Below, in pieces: positions 15,584 to 26,263 of a stretch of 33,490 nt of DNA. A program made the position numbers and the translations under genes. The notes beneath the pieces are model-generated. The model had not been told where the DNA came from. It worked only from the letters and a program-made list of their open reading frames with translations, and did not search any database. The stretch's first letter is position 1, and each line of letters begins with the position of its first letter. The stretch is from an uncultured Alistipes sp. Lineage in GTDB: Bacteria > Bacteroidota > Bacteroidia > Bacteroidales > Rikenellaceae. The stretch is taken from positions 1 through 33,490 of the forward strand of contig URBJ01000016.1 in NCBI GenBank assembly GCA_900546005.1. Direction: 5' to 3'.

Positions 15584-18500
15584 GCGTTGCTCTTGTTTCG
15601 TTTGATAATCATATAGACTGAAGGGATGATGAATCCGTTCAGCAGCGTGGAACTCAACAGTCCGCCCAGAATGACTTTGGCCATAGGGCTCTGGATCTCA
15701 TTGCCGGGCAGATCGCCTCCGACCGCCAGTGGAATGAGGGCCAGAGCCGATGTGAGTGCAGTCATCAGGATCGGGTTCAGTCGGTCAAGCGATCCGTAGA
15801 CGACGCTGTCGCGCAGCGACATTCCCGTACTGCGCAGCTGGTTGTAGTGCGAAACCAGCAGGATGCCGTTTCGGGTGGCGATACCGAAGAGCGAAATGAA
15901 TCCGATGATGGCCGGAATGCTGATCTCTCCGGAGGTGAGCCAGATGCTGATCACTCCACCGATCAGGGCCAGCGGCAGGTTGAGCATGATGACTCCCGAT
16001 ACCGATAGGTTCTTGAACTCATGGAACAGCAGCATGAAGATGATCAACAGCGAAATGATCGAGGTCAGCAGCAGGATCCGCGATGCGGCCTGTTCGCTTT
16101 CGAATTGGCCGCCGTATTCGACGTGATACTCTTCGGGCAGGGAGACCTGTGTCTTGATGTTTTGCTGGATGTCGTTTATTACGCTGTGCAGGTCACGTCC
16201 TGCGACGTTGGCCGAAATGACGATCTTGCGTTGAGCATTTTCACGGCTGATGGCGTTCGGTCCGGAGGTGGAGACCACATCGGCGACGTAGCTGAGCGGA
16301 ATTTTACCGTTTGCACCGTCGATCATCAGGTTTTCGATCGCCTCCATTCCCTCCCGGTCCTTATCGTCGATCTTGACCGTTACGTCGAACGAACGCCCCC
16401 GATCGTAGACTTGGGAGACGACCGTACCGCCCAATCCGGTTTCGACGAATCGGGAAAATTCGGGCAGCGAGATTCCGTATTTGGCGAGCATCTCACGTTT
16501 GGGCCGAATCTGAAGTTGCGGCCGTTCGATCTGTTGTTCGAGGTTAAGGTCGGCGATGCCTTCGATCGGCGCCACGGCATTTTTGATTTGCGTACCGAGC
16601 GAGAAAAGTCGGTTCAGGTCCGGGCCGAAGAGCTTGATCGCGATGTTGGCCTGTGTTCCGGAGAGCATGGCGTCGATTCGGTGGGCAATAGGCTGTCCGA
16701 TTTCGATATTGACTCCTCTGAGTACACTGAGGCGGGCCCGCACGTCGGCCATGAACTCATCGCGCGAACGGTCGGTCAGCTCGAACGGAGCTTCAAGCTC
16801 GGAGACGTTGACCCCCAGTGCGTGTTCGTCCAGTTCGGCACGGCCGGTTTTCCGGGCGACGGTCTGTATTTCGGGAATTTCCATCAGGATTCGTTCCACT
16901 TCCCGACCGATTTTGTCCGACTCTTCGAGCGAGATGCCCGGCATGGTCGATGCGTTGATCGTCAGCGAACCCTCGTTGAACGGCGGCAGGAAGTTGCGAC
17001 CCAAGCTGAAGAATACGACAAGGGCCCCAACCAACAGCACGAAAGTCGATCCCAAGACGAGCCGTTTGTGGACAAGCACCCACTCCAACGCCCGGCGATA
17101 GACCTTTTTCAGCGTTCGGGAGACGATGGGTTCTTTTTCGTTGCGTTTCAGAACCTTCTCTCCGGTCAGCAGATAGCTACACAGAACGGGGGTCAGCGTG
17201 ACGGCCACTACCATCGAGGCAAACAGCGAAACGATAAACGAAATGCCCAGCGGACGCAGCATCCGTCCCTCCATGCCGTCGAGGAAGAATAGCGGAATGA
17301 AGGCGACGATCGTGATGATGGTTGCGTTGACGACCGACGTACGGATCTCTTTCGAGGCTTCGAACACGACCTTCAGGACAGGCAGACGTTCTTCGGGTGG
17401 TTTGGCGTGGTTCTCGCGGAGCCTTTTGAATACATTTTCGACGTCGATGATGGCATCATCCACCAGCGAACCGATGGCAATGGCCATACCGCCGAGGCTC
17501 ATCGTGTTGATCGTCAGCCCCAATGCTTCGAGTACCAGAACGGCAACAAGGAGCGACAACGGGAGTGCAATCAGCGAGATGACCGTCGTGCGGAAGTTCA
17601 TCAGGAAAATGAACAGAATGATGATGACGAATATCGCCCCTTCGATCAGCGATTTCTGGATGTTGTCGATCGAGCTCTCGATGAACCGCGATTGGCGGAA
17701 GATGTCGGTCGAGACGTGGATGTCCGACGGAAGGCTCTCCCGGATCTCATCGAGTGTCTTGTCGAGGTTTTCGGTGAGTTCTAACGAATTCGTGTTGGGC
17801 TGCTTGGTTACGGTCATCAGTACGGCGGCCTTTCCCCGCTCGGAGGCGATTCCCAAGCGCGGAAATTTGGCTCCGACACGGACCTCGGCCACATCCTCGA
17901 GCATGACGGGAATGCCTTCGGGCGAAGTCCGGATGACGGCCTTGCCCATCTGTTTCGGATCGGTGGTCGAAAGGATGCCCCGTACGATGTATTCGTTGCC
18001 GTATTGGTTCAGGATTCCGCCGTTCGCATTGCGGCTCATCTCCTCTACGACCGTCATGATTTCATCTAATGAAACATTGTAGTGACGCATTCGTGCCGGG
18101 TCGATCAGGATCTGATACTCCTTGATGTCACCTCCGATAACGGTTACCTGAGCGACACCTCCGGTCGACAGCAGTCGAGGACGGATCGTCCAGTCGGCAA
18201 GAGTCCGCAGCTCCTGCAGCGAGGTGCTGTCGGCCGTCAGCCCGACGATCAGCAGCTCACCGAGGATGGAGGATTGAGGACCCAAGGTCGGGGTTCCGAC
18301 GTTTTGGGGAAGCGTCTCGTTCAGCGTTGCCAGCTTCTCGGATACGATCTGACGGGCCCGGTAGATGTCCGTACCCCAGTCGAATTCGACCCAGACGACC
18401 GAAAATCCTGTCGTCGAGGAGGAGCGGACACGCCGGACGTCGGTCGCACCGTTGACGGCCGTTTCGATCGGGAAGGTAACCGTACGTTCTACCTCTTCGG

Positions 18501-18672
18501 CGGCCATGCCGCTGGCCTCGGTCATAACGACGACCGTCGGGGCGTTCAGGTCGGGAAAGACGTCAACTTCCGCGTTGCGGGCCGTAAAGGCGCCTACCAC
18601 CATGAGGACCACGCCTATGATCACTACCAACAGTCTGTTGCGTAGTGAAAAGTCGATAATCTTATTCAACAT
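15580..18672 (-). CDS. Heavy-metal RND efflux pump (CusA/CzcA family)
   Basis: Encodes 1030 residues, normal for a CusA/CzcA pump. The first transmembrane helix is at about 13-30 (LLVVIIGVVLMVVGAFTA), followed by VFPDLNAPTVVV, then a large periplasmic loop, helices 2-6 from about 335, a second loop, and helices 8-12 near the end. The fourth helix carries IAIGSLVDDAIIDVENVF with D405, D406, D410 and E412. This is closer to the AIGxxVDxAI form of monovalent-metal (Cu/Ag) pumps than to the DFGxxxDGA form of Zn/Co/Cd pumps. I could not place the CusA methionine triad with confidence, so the metal remains open. The pump is a proton-driven homotrimer in the inner membrane. It lies 12 bases after the adaptor gene and overlaps the channel gene. 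Confidence 0.92.
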   Translation of the reverse strand: MLNKIIDFSLRNRLLVVIIGVVLMVVGAFTARNAEVDVFPDLNAPTVVVMTEASGMAAEEVERTVTFPIETAVNGATDVRRVRSSSTTGFSVVWVEFDWGTDIYRARQIVSEKLATLNETLPQNVGTPTLGPQSSILGELLIVGLTADSTSLQELRTLADWTIRPRLLSTGGVAQVTVIGGDIKEYQILIDPARMRHYNVSLDEIMTVVEEMSRNANGGILNQYGNEYIVRGILSTTDPKQMGKAVIRTSPEGIPVMLEDVAEVRVGAKFPRLGIASERGKAAVLMTVTKQPNTNSLELTENLDKTLDEIRESLPSDIHVSTDIFRQSRFIESSIDNIQKSLIEGAIFVIIILFIFLMNFRTTVISLIALPLSLLVAVLVLEALGLTINTMSLGGMAIAIGSLVDDAIIDVENVFKRLRENHAKPPEERLPVLKVVFEASKEIRTSVVNATIITIVAFIPLFFLDGMEGRMLRPLGISFIVSLFASMVVAVTLTPVLCSYLLTGEKVLKRNEKEPIVSRTLKKVYRRALEWVLVHKRLVLGSTFVLLVGALVVFFSLGRNFLPPFNEGSLTINASTMPGISLEESDKIGREVERILMEIPEIQTVARKTGRAELDEHALGVNVSELEAPFELTDRSRDEFMADVRARLSVLRGVNIEIGQPIAHRIDAMLSGTQANIAIKLFGPDLNRLFSLGTQIKNAVAPIEGIADLNLEQQIERPQLQIRPKREMLAKYGISLPEFSRFVETGLGGTVVSQVYDRGRSFDVTVKIDDKDREGMEAIENLMIDGANGKIPLSYVADVVSTSGPNAISRENAQRKIVISANVAGRDLHSVINDIQQNIKTQVSLPEEYHVEYGGQFESEQAASRILLLTSIISLLIIFMLLFHEFKNLSVSGVIMLNLPLALIGGVISIWLTSGEISIPAIIGFISLFGIATRNGILLVSHYNQLRSTGMSLRDSVVYGSLDRLNPILMTALTSALALIPLAVGGDLPGNEIQSPMAKVILGGLLSSTLLNGFIIPSVYMIIKRNKSNA

Positions 18673-18684
18673 GGCTGCAACGGA

Positions 18685-19917
18685 TTAGTGGGCGTGTGAA
18701 TGACCGTGAGGAATGGCTCCGGAGAAAGAGGCCATTTTGACCTGTATCGCTCCCCGACTGACGACGGTCTCTCCGGCAGAGAGTCCCGACAGGATGCGGA
18801 TGTTCTTTCCGTCCGACGCCCCGATTTCGACTTCGCGTTTCATGTAGCCCTCCTCGTCGAGTTGGACGAAAACGTAGTATATGCCTTGATCTTCCGTAAC
18901 GGCACTGATCGGAACGGTCAGCACGTTTTGTTGCGGTGCGGAGAGCAGGTAGATCTCGGCAAACGAACCGGGAATCACGTTGCCGCTGTTATCGAATTCG
19001 AAGATGACCGGAAGGAATGCCGCATTGACATCGGTACTGTGCCCTACCGAGAGCAGCCGCCCGTTCATTTCGCTCAGCGAGTAGAGCCGGTCGTCGTACG
19101 GGAGCTTGAAATTGGCATCTGTGACAGTCTGCAATGCGTTCAGGTATTTCTGAGAGACTTCGGCCCGGAGCTGCAGTTTCCGGTTTTGAGAGACCGTGAC
19201 CAGCGGTTGACCCGTCTCGACGAAAGCGCCCTCGGTGACCGTCGTGTTTTTGATGAAACCTCGGATCGGAGAGGAAACCTCTACCCCTCGGTCCGACGAT
19301 TTGTCTTTCACGGCTTCATAGGCGGCTTTCGCCTGTTCGTATGCGGCTTTCGCCTGTTCGTATTCCGATTGTGTTACGATTTTGTCCGCAACGAGTTTTT
19401 CGGCCCGTTCGTAGGCGGTTTTGGCCTGTTCGTAGGTGGTGCGCACTCGGGTGATGTAGTCTCCGTCGGCGATCTCTTTCGAGGAGATCGTAAAGAGGGT
19501 CTCTCCTTTCTGGACAGTAGCACCGTCCGAGAGTTTTTTCCCGGAAAATGAGACGATGCCGCTTACCGGTGCCGATACCGTAGCTTCGTCGCCCTGTGCC
19601 GGCATGATACGTCCGCTTGTGGCAATCACTTCGTGAAATGCCGACGGTTCGACCTTGTAGAGCTCGAAATCGGTGCGGGCAGCCTGTTCTTTAGTAAAAA
19701 TGATCTCCCCGCTGTGATCCGGACTTTCCGCGGCATGCTCCTCTTTGCTGTGCTCGTCGTGGTCGTGCAGATCATGTGCTTCGGCCTCGGCCGATGGGTC
19801 TTCATGCTCGGCTGCATGGATGTGTTCCTCCCCTTCGGGATGGGTGTGTGTATTCGGATTGTTGCAACCGACAGCGATTGCCGCCGTCAGCAGACTGATG
19901 ATAAATGTTTTTTTCAT
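18685..19917 (-). CDS. RND periplasmic adaptor, His-rich lipoprotein (CusB/CzcB type)
   Basis: Encodes 410 residues. It starts with a lipoprotein signal (MKKTFIISLLTAAIAVGC, Cys18), then a remarkable His/Asp/Glu-rich stretch of about 50 residues (HTHPEGEEHIHAAEHE, HDLHDHDEHSKEEHA) that should bind metal. Standard membrane-fusion features follow: a barrel-sandwich strand (ATVSAPVSGIVSFSGKKLSDG), a long helical hairpin with repeated YEQAKAAYEQAKAAYE, the second lipoyl half (SPIRGFIKNTTVTEGAFVETG) and beta-barrel regions. It ends in another His cluster (GAIPHGHSHAH). The protein links the pump to the outer-membrane channel and, in the Cus system, hands metal to the pump. The His-rich ends suggest a borderline divalent metal such as Zn, Co, Ni or Cu. 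Confidence 0.9.
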   Translation of the reverse strand: MKKTFIISLLTAAIAVGCNNPNTHTHPEGEEHIHAAEHEDPSAEAEAHDLHDHDEHSKEEHAAESPDHSGEIIFTKEQAARTDFELYKVEPSAFHEVIATSGRIMPAQGDEATVSAPVSGIVSFSGKKLSDGATVQKGETLFTISSKEIADGDYITRVRTTYEQAKTAYERAEKLVADKIVTQSEYEQAKAAYEQAKAAYEAVKDKSSDRGVEVSSPIRGFIKNTTVTEGAFVETGQPLVTVSQNRKLQLRAEVSQKYLNALQTVTDANFKLPYDDRLYSLSEMNGRLLSVGHSTDVNAAFLPVIFEFDNSGNVIPGSFAEIYLLSAPQQNVLTVPISAVTEDQGIYYVFVQLDEEGYMKREVEIGASDGKNIRILSGLSAGETVVSRGAIQVKMASFSGAIPHGHSHAH

Positions 19918-20009
19918 TGCTTGATGATTTGTTAGGTACCATAATGCGGCTCTTCCGTTGTCCGAAAGGGCCTAAGGTGTCTGTTTGGAGTCGTAAAGAC
20001 TCGGGGTAA

Positions 20010-20432
20010 TCAGGCAATGAATGCGGGTGGCGCCCGAAGGGATAGAACGGTACAAACCTCGGAACGGGTGTATCGCTCTTCATAGGGTGCGTAGGTGAAT
20101 GGAACTGTCGTTTCAGAGGGTTCCGAAAGAAGATCCGAAACAAATAACAGATATATCGAAAGATGAAAATCGTGATCGATGACCGGATCGGCATCGGTCG
20201 TATGGCCCTCTCGAGACGAGGTGACGAAGAGGTGACTCAACTCACAATAGGCAACCGTCGTTCCGTCGTGTTCGTGAGCAGCACAAGCATCGTCGGTCGG
20301 CTGGTTCTCTTCGGTGCACTCCGTGGGACAGAAATAGATACGTCCATTGTGGTGATGGTGCGGCAATACGGAGAGCAGCAGCAGCGTAAACCCTGCAAGT
20401 AGAACGAATGTGTATGAAATTCGTTTTTTCAT
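20010..20432 (-). CDS. Small exported His-rich protein, first gene of efflux operon
   Basis: Encodes 140 residues. It has an N-terminal hydrophobic segment (residues about 7-22, SYTFVLLAGFTLLLLS) followed at once by HHHH (25-28), a Cys pair (CPTEC) and further Cys, His and Asp residues (CAAHEHDG, CELSH). A second hydrophobic patch (FHLSIYLLFVSDLL) lies near the middle. This looks like a metal-sensing or metal-buffering periplasmic protein. It resembles small uncharacterised proteins found beside metal efflux genes in Bacteroidota (perhaps DUF6769, from memory). It lies 92 bases upstream of the adaptor gene on the same strand and directly after a good promoter, so it probably heads the operon. 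Confidence 0.7.
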   Translation of the reverse strand: MKKRISYTFVLLAGFTLLLLSVLPHHHHNGRIYFCPTECTEENQPTDDACAAHEHDGTTVAYCELSHLFVTSSREGHTTDADPVIDHDFHLSIYLLFVSDLLSEPSETTVPFTYAPYEERYTRSEVCTVLSLRAPPAFIA

Positions 20433-20455
20433 TGTTTGGGCCGATTGTCGTCCGT

Positions 20456-20463
20456 CAAAAGTA
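20456..20463 (-). promoter_or_regulatory. -7 box TACTTTTG for efflux operon
   Basis: An exact TAnnTTTG box on the minus strand, 24 bases before the ATG of the His-rich protein. No TTG is present at the ideal -33 distance. It is back to back with the box at 20505-20512, so the intergenic region of 112 bases contains divergent promoters. Confidence 0.5.
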
Positions 20464-20504
20464 CGGATTTTTTCATAAAAATAGTATCACGAAAAAAAAT
20501 TATA

Positions 20505-20512
20505 TAGTTTTG
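20505..20512 (+). promoter_or_regulatory. -7 box TAGTTTTG for SMR gene
   Basis: An exact TAnnTTTG box 32 bases before the SMR start codon. The leader is too short to hold a guanidine riboswitch. Confidence 0.45.
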
Positions 20513-20544
20513 GGCCTTGAAATATAATCTATTGTACGCAGAGA

Positions 20545-20862
20545 ATGGCTTGGTTTTATCTGATATTGGGCGGAATTTTCGAAATGGGTTGGGCCGTTGG
20601 TTTGAAGTTGTCACAACTCATGGCCGTGAAGGTGTGGGGTATCCTGATGGCTGTCGTTTCGATGATTTTGAGTGTAACGTTGCTCTATTTGGCGCAACGG
20701 ACGATCGCTATCGGCACGGCATACGTCGTGTGGACCGGAATCGGAGCGGTCGGAACCCTTTTGGTCGGGATCTTTTTCTTTGGCGATTCGGCCGGTTTCT
20801 GGCGGCTGTTTTCAGCTGCTTTGATTATAATAGGGGTAATCGGATTGAGGATTACGGCCTAA
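20545..20862 (+). CDS. sugE: SMR-family exporter, Gdx/SugE type
   Basis: Encodes 105 residues forming four transmembrane helices, the standard length for small multidrug resistance proteins. The conserved essential glutamate is E13 in GGIFEMGWAVGLK; the WAVGLK motif and TAYVVWTGIGAVG are characteristic of the Gdx/SugE branch rather than the EmrE/Qac branch. Gdx proteins work as antiparallel dimers that export guanidinium in exchange for protons, and some tolerate small quaternary ammonium compounds. The last 11 bases overlap the 3' end of the convergent metallophosphoesterase gene. Confidence 0.88.
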   Translation: MAWFYLILGGIFEMGWAVGLKLSQLMAVKVWGILMAVVSMILSVTLLYLAQRTIAIGTAYVVWTGIGAVGTLLVGIFFFGDSAGFWRLFSAALIIIGVIGLRITA

Positions 20863-22075
20863 CGGCAGAGCGCAACGTGAATATCGTAATCGACGGATAG
20901 GTGCCGATCCGCATCGGATACATGACATATCCCAATCCGTCGTTGATGAACAGTTTTTTCCCCTCCTCTTCATAGAGTCCGCTCCATCGGGTGTACATCC
21001 ATCGTGCCGGCGACCATGCCCAATTGCCGATACGGATTTTGAACTGCATGGCATGTACATGTCCTGAGAGGGTTAGATCGGCCGGACCGGAGGCCCGAGC
21101 TGCATCCCATACCTCAGGGGTGTGCGCAATCAGCACGTTGAACAGCGAATCGGGAACTCCCTGATAGGCTGTTGCGAAATCGCATCGGGCAAAATCGGCC
21201 GTATGGCGGTTGTTGAGCTTGTGGTTCGCCGGGAAATTGACCCCGGTGACCGAGAGGCTGTCATTTCCCCTTTGCATATAGACCGTTTCGTTGTCCAGTA
21301 CGGTCCATCCCATCTTGTGTTGTTTCTCGGCCAGCTGGCGGGTATTTTCTGCGGGCGTCAGGCTGCTGTGGCGGTTCATGTAGATCCCCAGATCGTGGTT
21401 GCCGAAGACTGAACAGACCCCATCGGTTGCCCGTATGGAGCCTAAAATCGAGATGACACTGTCGTTCAGCTCGTTGACCTGCACATTGACCAAATCGCCG
21501 GCATTAACGACCAAATCGGGATGTTCGTTGTTGATGCGTTCGACCAAATTGCGGATAAACCGGTTATTGGCCGGTTCGTTACCGACATGCAGGTCGGTAA
21601 ACAGAGCGATTTTATATCCGTCGAAGGCGGCCGGTATTTTGTCCGATTCGATCGTCACATGTTCGGTGACGATCCGGTTGCGGCCTACGGTGGCGCTCCA
21701 GAGCATAAGACAGAACAGGGCAAGAGCAGCGACTACACCAATACGAGAAAAGACCTTCGTTCTGGTTCGTCGGATCAGATCGAAAAGCCGTCCTAATGCG
21801 ACAAAAATCAGGTAGACGAACTTCGGGAAAAAGCTGATGAAGAACAGAAAGAAGGCCCAGAGAATGGTGCGCATGGAGCCCTCGCTGCCTGCATCGGATG
21901 ATTCGCGATAGAGCGAAACAGCTACGACGATGATCAGGTCGATGATCAGGAAATGGGCCAAATAGAGCCTTCCGAGCCAAGGTTTTTCCCGGTACGTTTT
22001 TCGTACTTTGCGTAGCAGGATCAGGTCGACGGCTATCGAAAGCAGGCTTAACAGGGCAATGAAAGCGAGGATCAT
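20852..22075 (-). CDS. Membrane-anchored metallophosphoesterase (YaeI-like)
   Basis: Encodes 407 residues. About four transmembrane helices occupy residues 2-21, 36-55, 71-95 and 112-130. A calcineurin-like catalytic domain follows, with the full metal-ligand set: TDLHVGN (D161, H163), NAGDLVN (D194), FGNHD (N226, H227), AHTPE (H318) and SGHVHAMQ (H339, H341). Enzymes of this layout cleave phosphodiesters at the membrane; relatives include YaeI and UDP-diacylglucosamine hydrolases of lipid A synthesis. The catalytic face is probably periplasmic, but the substrate is unknown. It is the last gene of a three-gene operon, 12 bases after the phosphodiester glycosidase-like gene. Confidence 0.85.
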   Translation of the reverse strand: MILAFIALLSLLSIAVDLILLRKVRKTYREKPWLGRLYLAHFLIIDLIIVVAVSLYRESSDAGSEGSMRTILWAFFLFFISFFPKFVYLIFVALGRLFDLIRRTRTKVFSRIGVVAALALFCLMLWSATVGRNRIVTEHVTIESDKIPAAFDGYKIALFTDLHVGNEPANNRFIRNLVERINNEHPDLVVNAGDLVNVQVNELNDSVISILGSIRATDGVCSVFGNHDLGIYMNRHSSLTPAENTRQLAEKQHKMGWTVLDNETVYMQRGNDSLSVTGVNFPANHKLNNRHTADFARCDFATAYQGVPDSLFNVLIAHTPEVWDAARASGPADLTLSGHVHAMQFKIRIGNWAWSPARWMYTRWSGLYEEEGKKLFINDGLGYVMYPMRIGTYPSITIFTLRSAVRP

Positions 22076-22087
22076 GGCAATCGAAAT

Positions 22088-22921
22088 TTATTCTTTTTTG
22101 GTAACGGTGATGGCGTTGCAAACCTTTCTCTCTTTCCGGGAGAACAGTCCCCTGTCGCACGGGGAATTGACCACCCCTTTTTGTCTGCTCCAGAGGGCGG
22201 AGGAGCCTCCTCCGTCTAAATTCAGCGCCTGTGTCATGCCCATCCAGCGGGCAATTCGCGCCAATTCGCACAGCGCCATACCGTCTGCATCCTTTTGTCG
22301 TCCATCGACCACGAGCAGCATGATGCTTCCATCGGGTCGGGTGCCGATGCAGGAGCGCGGATGTCGGGGTTCCGTTTCATCCCATTTCGGCAAGACGTGA
22401 CCTTGATCGATCAGCAGCGGTCCGGCGGTCAGGATGTCGGGAAACAGATCCACGTAAGCGGGATCGGTTTTCATTTTTTTGTTCCACGGAATGACCGAAA
22501 TCTGACCCGTCGTATCAATCGCTACGGCTCCGTTGTAGTTCCCGGTCAGCTGGGGCACACTGTCGCAATCGATCTGGATATAGCCGACGGCAATGGCCAA
22601 CGGAGTCCTTACCTTAAAAAAACCTCCGTTGATCGCCGCATCGGCCTTGTATTTCTTAGCTAATTTCGACACTTTTTCGCGCAACGAATCCTGTACAACG
22701 GCAAACCGGTAGAACTGCGGATCGATCTCCATACAGACGATCTGTTGGTCGGAGTTGAACAGCCGAACAGCACATGTGCGGACGGTTATGCCCTCTTCCC
22801 GAAATACTTCGTTCCATCGGCTGTGCGCAAACGTGACCGAGTCTTCCTGAGATTGGGCCGAAACTGCTCCGAGGGTAAGACCGAACACTGCGGTCAACAG
22901 GATTTTGCGAATAGAGTTCAT
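22088..22921 (-). CDS. Phosphodiester glycosidase-family protein (NAGPA/DUF2233)
   Basis: Encodes 277 residues with a cleavable signal peptide (ILLTAVFGLTLGAVSAQS). The domain of the mammalian uncovering enzyme is clear: AAINGGFF (N98-F102), RSCIGTRPDGSIMLLVVDGR (D206-R208), then MALCELARIARWMG and NLDGGGSS (234-241). This family cleaves sugar-1-phosphodiesters, such as GlcNAc-phosphodiester linkages, and the bacterial members are secreted. Its position between an ABC-F ATPase (4 bases upstream) and a membrane phosphoesterase suggests a shared job on envelope phosphodiesters, but this is inference. Confidence 0.85.
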   Translation of the reverse strand: MNSIRKILLTAVFGLTLGAVSAQSQEDSVTFAHSRWNEVFREEGITVRTCAVRLFNSDQQIVCMEIDPQFYRFAVVQDSLREKVSKLAKKYKADAAINGGFFKVRTPLAIAVGYIQIDCDSVPQLTGNYNGAVAIDTTGQISVIPWNKKMKTDPAYVDLFPDILTAGPLLIDQGHVLPKWDETEPRHPRSCIGTRPDGSIMLLVVDGRQKDADGMALCELARIARWMGMTQALNLDGGGSSALWSRQKGVVNSPCDRGLFSRKERKVCNAITVTKKE

Positions 22922-22925
22922 AGCC

Positions 22926-24569
<1,644 letters not shown>

Positions 24570-24584
24570 TTAAATAAATCCGTG

Positions 24585-24615
24585 CAAAGGTACGATTTCC
24601 GCAGGGTTATTCCAA
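24585..24615 (-). promoter_or_regulatory. Bacteroidota promoter (TTG-N20-TACCTTTG) for ABC-F operon
   Basis: On the minus strand TTG (24613-24615) is followed by 20 bases and TACCTTTG (24585-24592), a full consensus match. The start of transcription near 24578 leaves a leader of about 33 bases before the ABC-F ATG. Confidence 0.7.
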
Positions 24616-24732
24616 CAATGCCATTTTCTCTTTCGTATAAACGGCATTGAGTCCATTCTTGAGATTTATTCTCGGAAAAAATCCGTATATTTATGCATTT
24701 CATCTAATAACTAACCAACATAACCTAAACAA

Positions 24733-26263
24733 TTGAAGATGAAAAAGTATTTGTTATTGTCCGTCTGGGCCTGTTTGCTTACGATCGGAGCGGGCAGCGC
24801 CCTCTATTCTGCTCCACAGAAAACGACCGTGAAGAGTCTTTACGGAGTGAAAATCGACGATCGGGACTCTTTGATTTTATGTCGGACCCTTCCTTTCCTT
24901 GCAGCTTCTGCGTCGAATCAGACCCAGGGAGCGCGGATGCGACACGAGACGAGCGAAACCATTCCTGTAGGGACACAAGCCGAAACACTGTATCTGCTCG
25001 GTATGATCAACGACGGATGGGATTACGGTCTGGCCCATTGGGGAGAACATTTCGAATTGCACGAAACCCGCGAAGATCAGATTCAGATCGGGAGCCGTCT
25101 CGGAGAGATCGAAATCCGTTATACGGACGAGTCGAGCGACAGGATACCGGTAGTCATCGGTGCGACGGCTTGGTTCTTCAATCAATGGAAATTCGCATCC
25201 CACAATGCCTAGCGGGTCATTCGTGAGCCGTTTGCGTCGCGGCCCGAATATATGGAGGTGTTGAGGGGTGTGTTGCAGCTGAAGGAGTCGGGAGAGTACA
25301 TGGAGGAGAATCAAAATTATATGGCCTACTATTTGCCGGTGACGCCGAAAAATGTCCCGATTAAGGATATCGTAATCCATAACGATACCGGTAAACGGGG
25401 AAAAATATTGGTTTCGGGGATAACCGTTTTGTTGCCTCAAGGAGTCGATCCTGCGGAGAATTTGGTTTCGTTTGGGAAACGGGTCGTTGATAAAAGCGAC
25501 CTGCAGCCGGCTTTCGAAACGGGAAACGTGCCCGATTTCACAACAGGATTGGAAAAATTGTCGGATATTTTGTATACCGACTTGTCTGATCTGCCCAAGG
25601 AAGTCGAGCTGATCGATTTTCCGGAAGATTTCAAAGGTGCCAAAATCCGGTTTCTTTCCGACCAGGTCGAGGGAGATATGTTGTCGAATCTGTGGGTGGC
25701 CAATCTGTTGAATATCGATGGGAAATTCGACACTCCGACGGGGTGTTTCTATGAGACCGCCGAGCATTCGCCTTTTTATGGCGGCTATCAGGGTATCGGA
25801 ACGTGGGAGCCGATCGGAATCTATAGGGAGCCCTATTCACGTACTTCGGACCACTTATGTGCGTCAGGCTCTGCGCTGCATCGATAATCCGGAGCGGATA
25901 ACCAATTATGTGGACTATTGTGACAAATGGCTCTATTTCTATCGGGCAGACCGCGATCCGAACAACGGGCCGGATAACGGAGCGCTCAATATCGATAAAT
26001 ATCCAGTCGATGCGCCTCCGCATTGGGCTTTCGTCATGAACGGTCCGGCGGCGATCCCTTATCCGATCAATGAAATCGATGGCAATGAGGAGATGGAGGG
26101 CCACTCTTCGACCATCGTTGCCCGGTGGTTCGGGTGGAAGTTGTTGGGTAAACCTACGGGGGCATGGATGACACAGCCTCGGGACAGCGTCTATCGCAAG
26201 AGCCGTTGGCAGTCGACCAAAGATGCGACGGATTTTATATGCTGGTTCATTACTGTCCCGTAA
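24733..26263 (+). pseudogene. Broken exported glycosidase-like gene
   Basis: Three lesions break one gene. It starts with a signal peptide (MKMKKYLLLSVWACLLTIGAGSALYSA) and reads to an in-frame TAG at 25210-25212. The same frame resumes with RVIREPFASRPEYMEVLRGVL, then runs on to GTWEPIGIYREPY near 25840. There the sequence continues one frame over, as RTTYVRQALRCIDNPERI, to a TAA at 26261-26263. The retained part has the look of a six-hairpin-type glycoside hydrolase or related secreted carbohydrate enzyme (ETAEHSPFYGGYQGIGTWEP, APPHWAFVMNGPAAIPYPINE, STIVARWFGWKLLGKPTGAW). It ends at KDATDFICWF, where relatives as I recall continue, so the 3' end also seems to be missing. About 510 codons survive. 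Confidence 0.75.

Noticed and set aside
16021..17292. A 423-codon plus-strand open frame opposite the RND pump
   Set aside because: It is a shadow of the clearly real pump gene, with an Asp/Arg/Gln-rich composition and no motif.
20433..20544. A possible guanidine riboswitch before the Gdx/SugE gene
   Set aside because: The -7 box lies at 20505-20512, leaving a leader of about 25 bases, too short for any known guanidine riboswitch.
25210..25212. Recoding of the TAG in the glycosidase-like gene (readthrough or pyrrolysine)
   Set aside because: A frameshift and an apparent 3' loss in the same gene make simple decay the better explanation, and no recoding element or pyrrolysine gene is visible.
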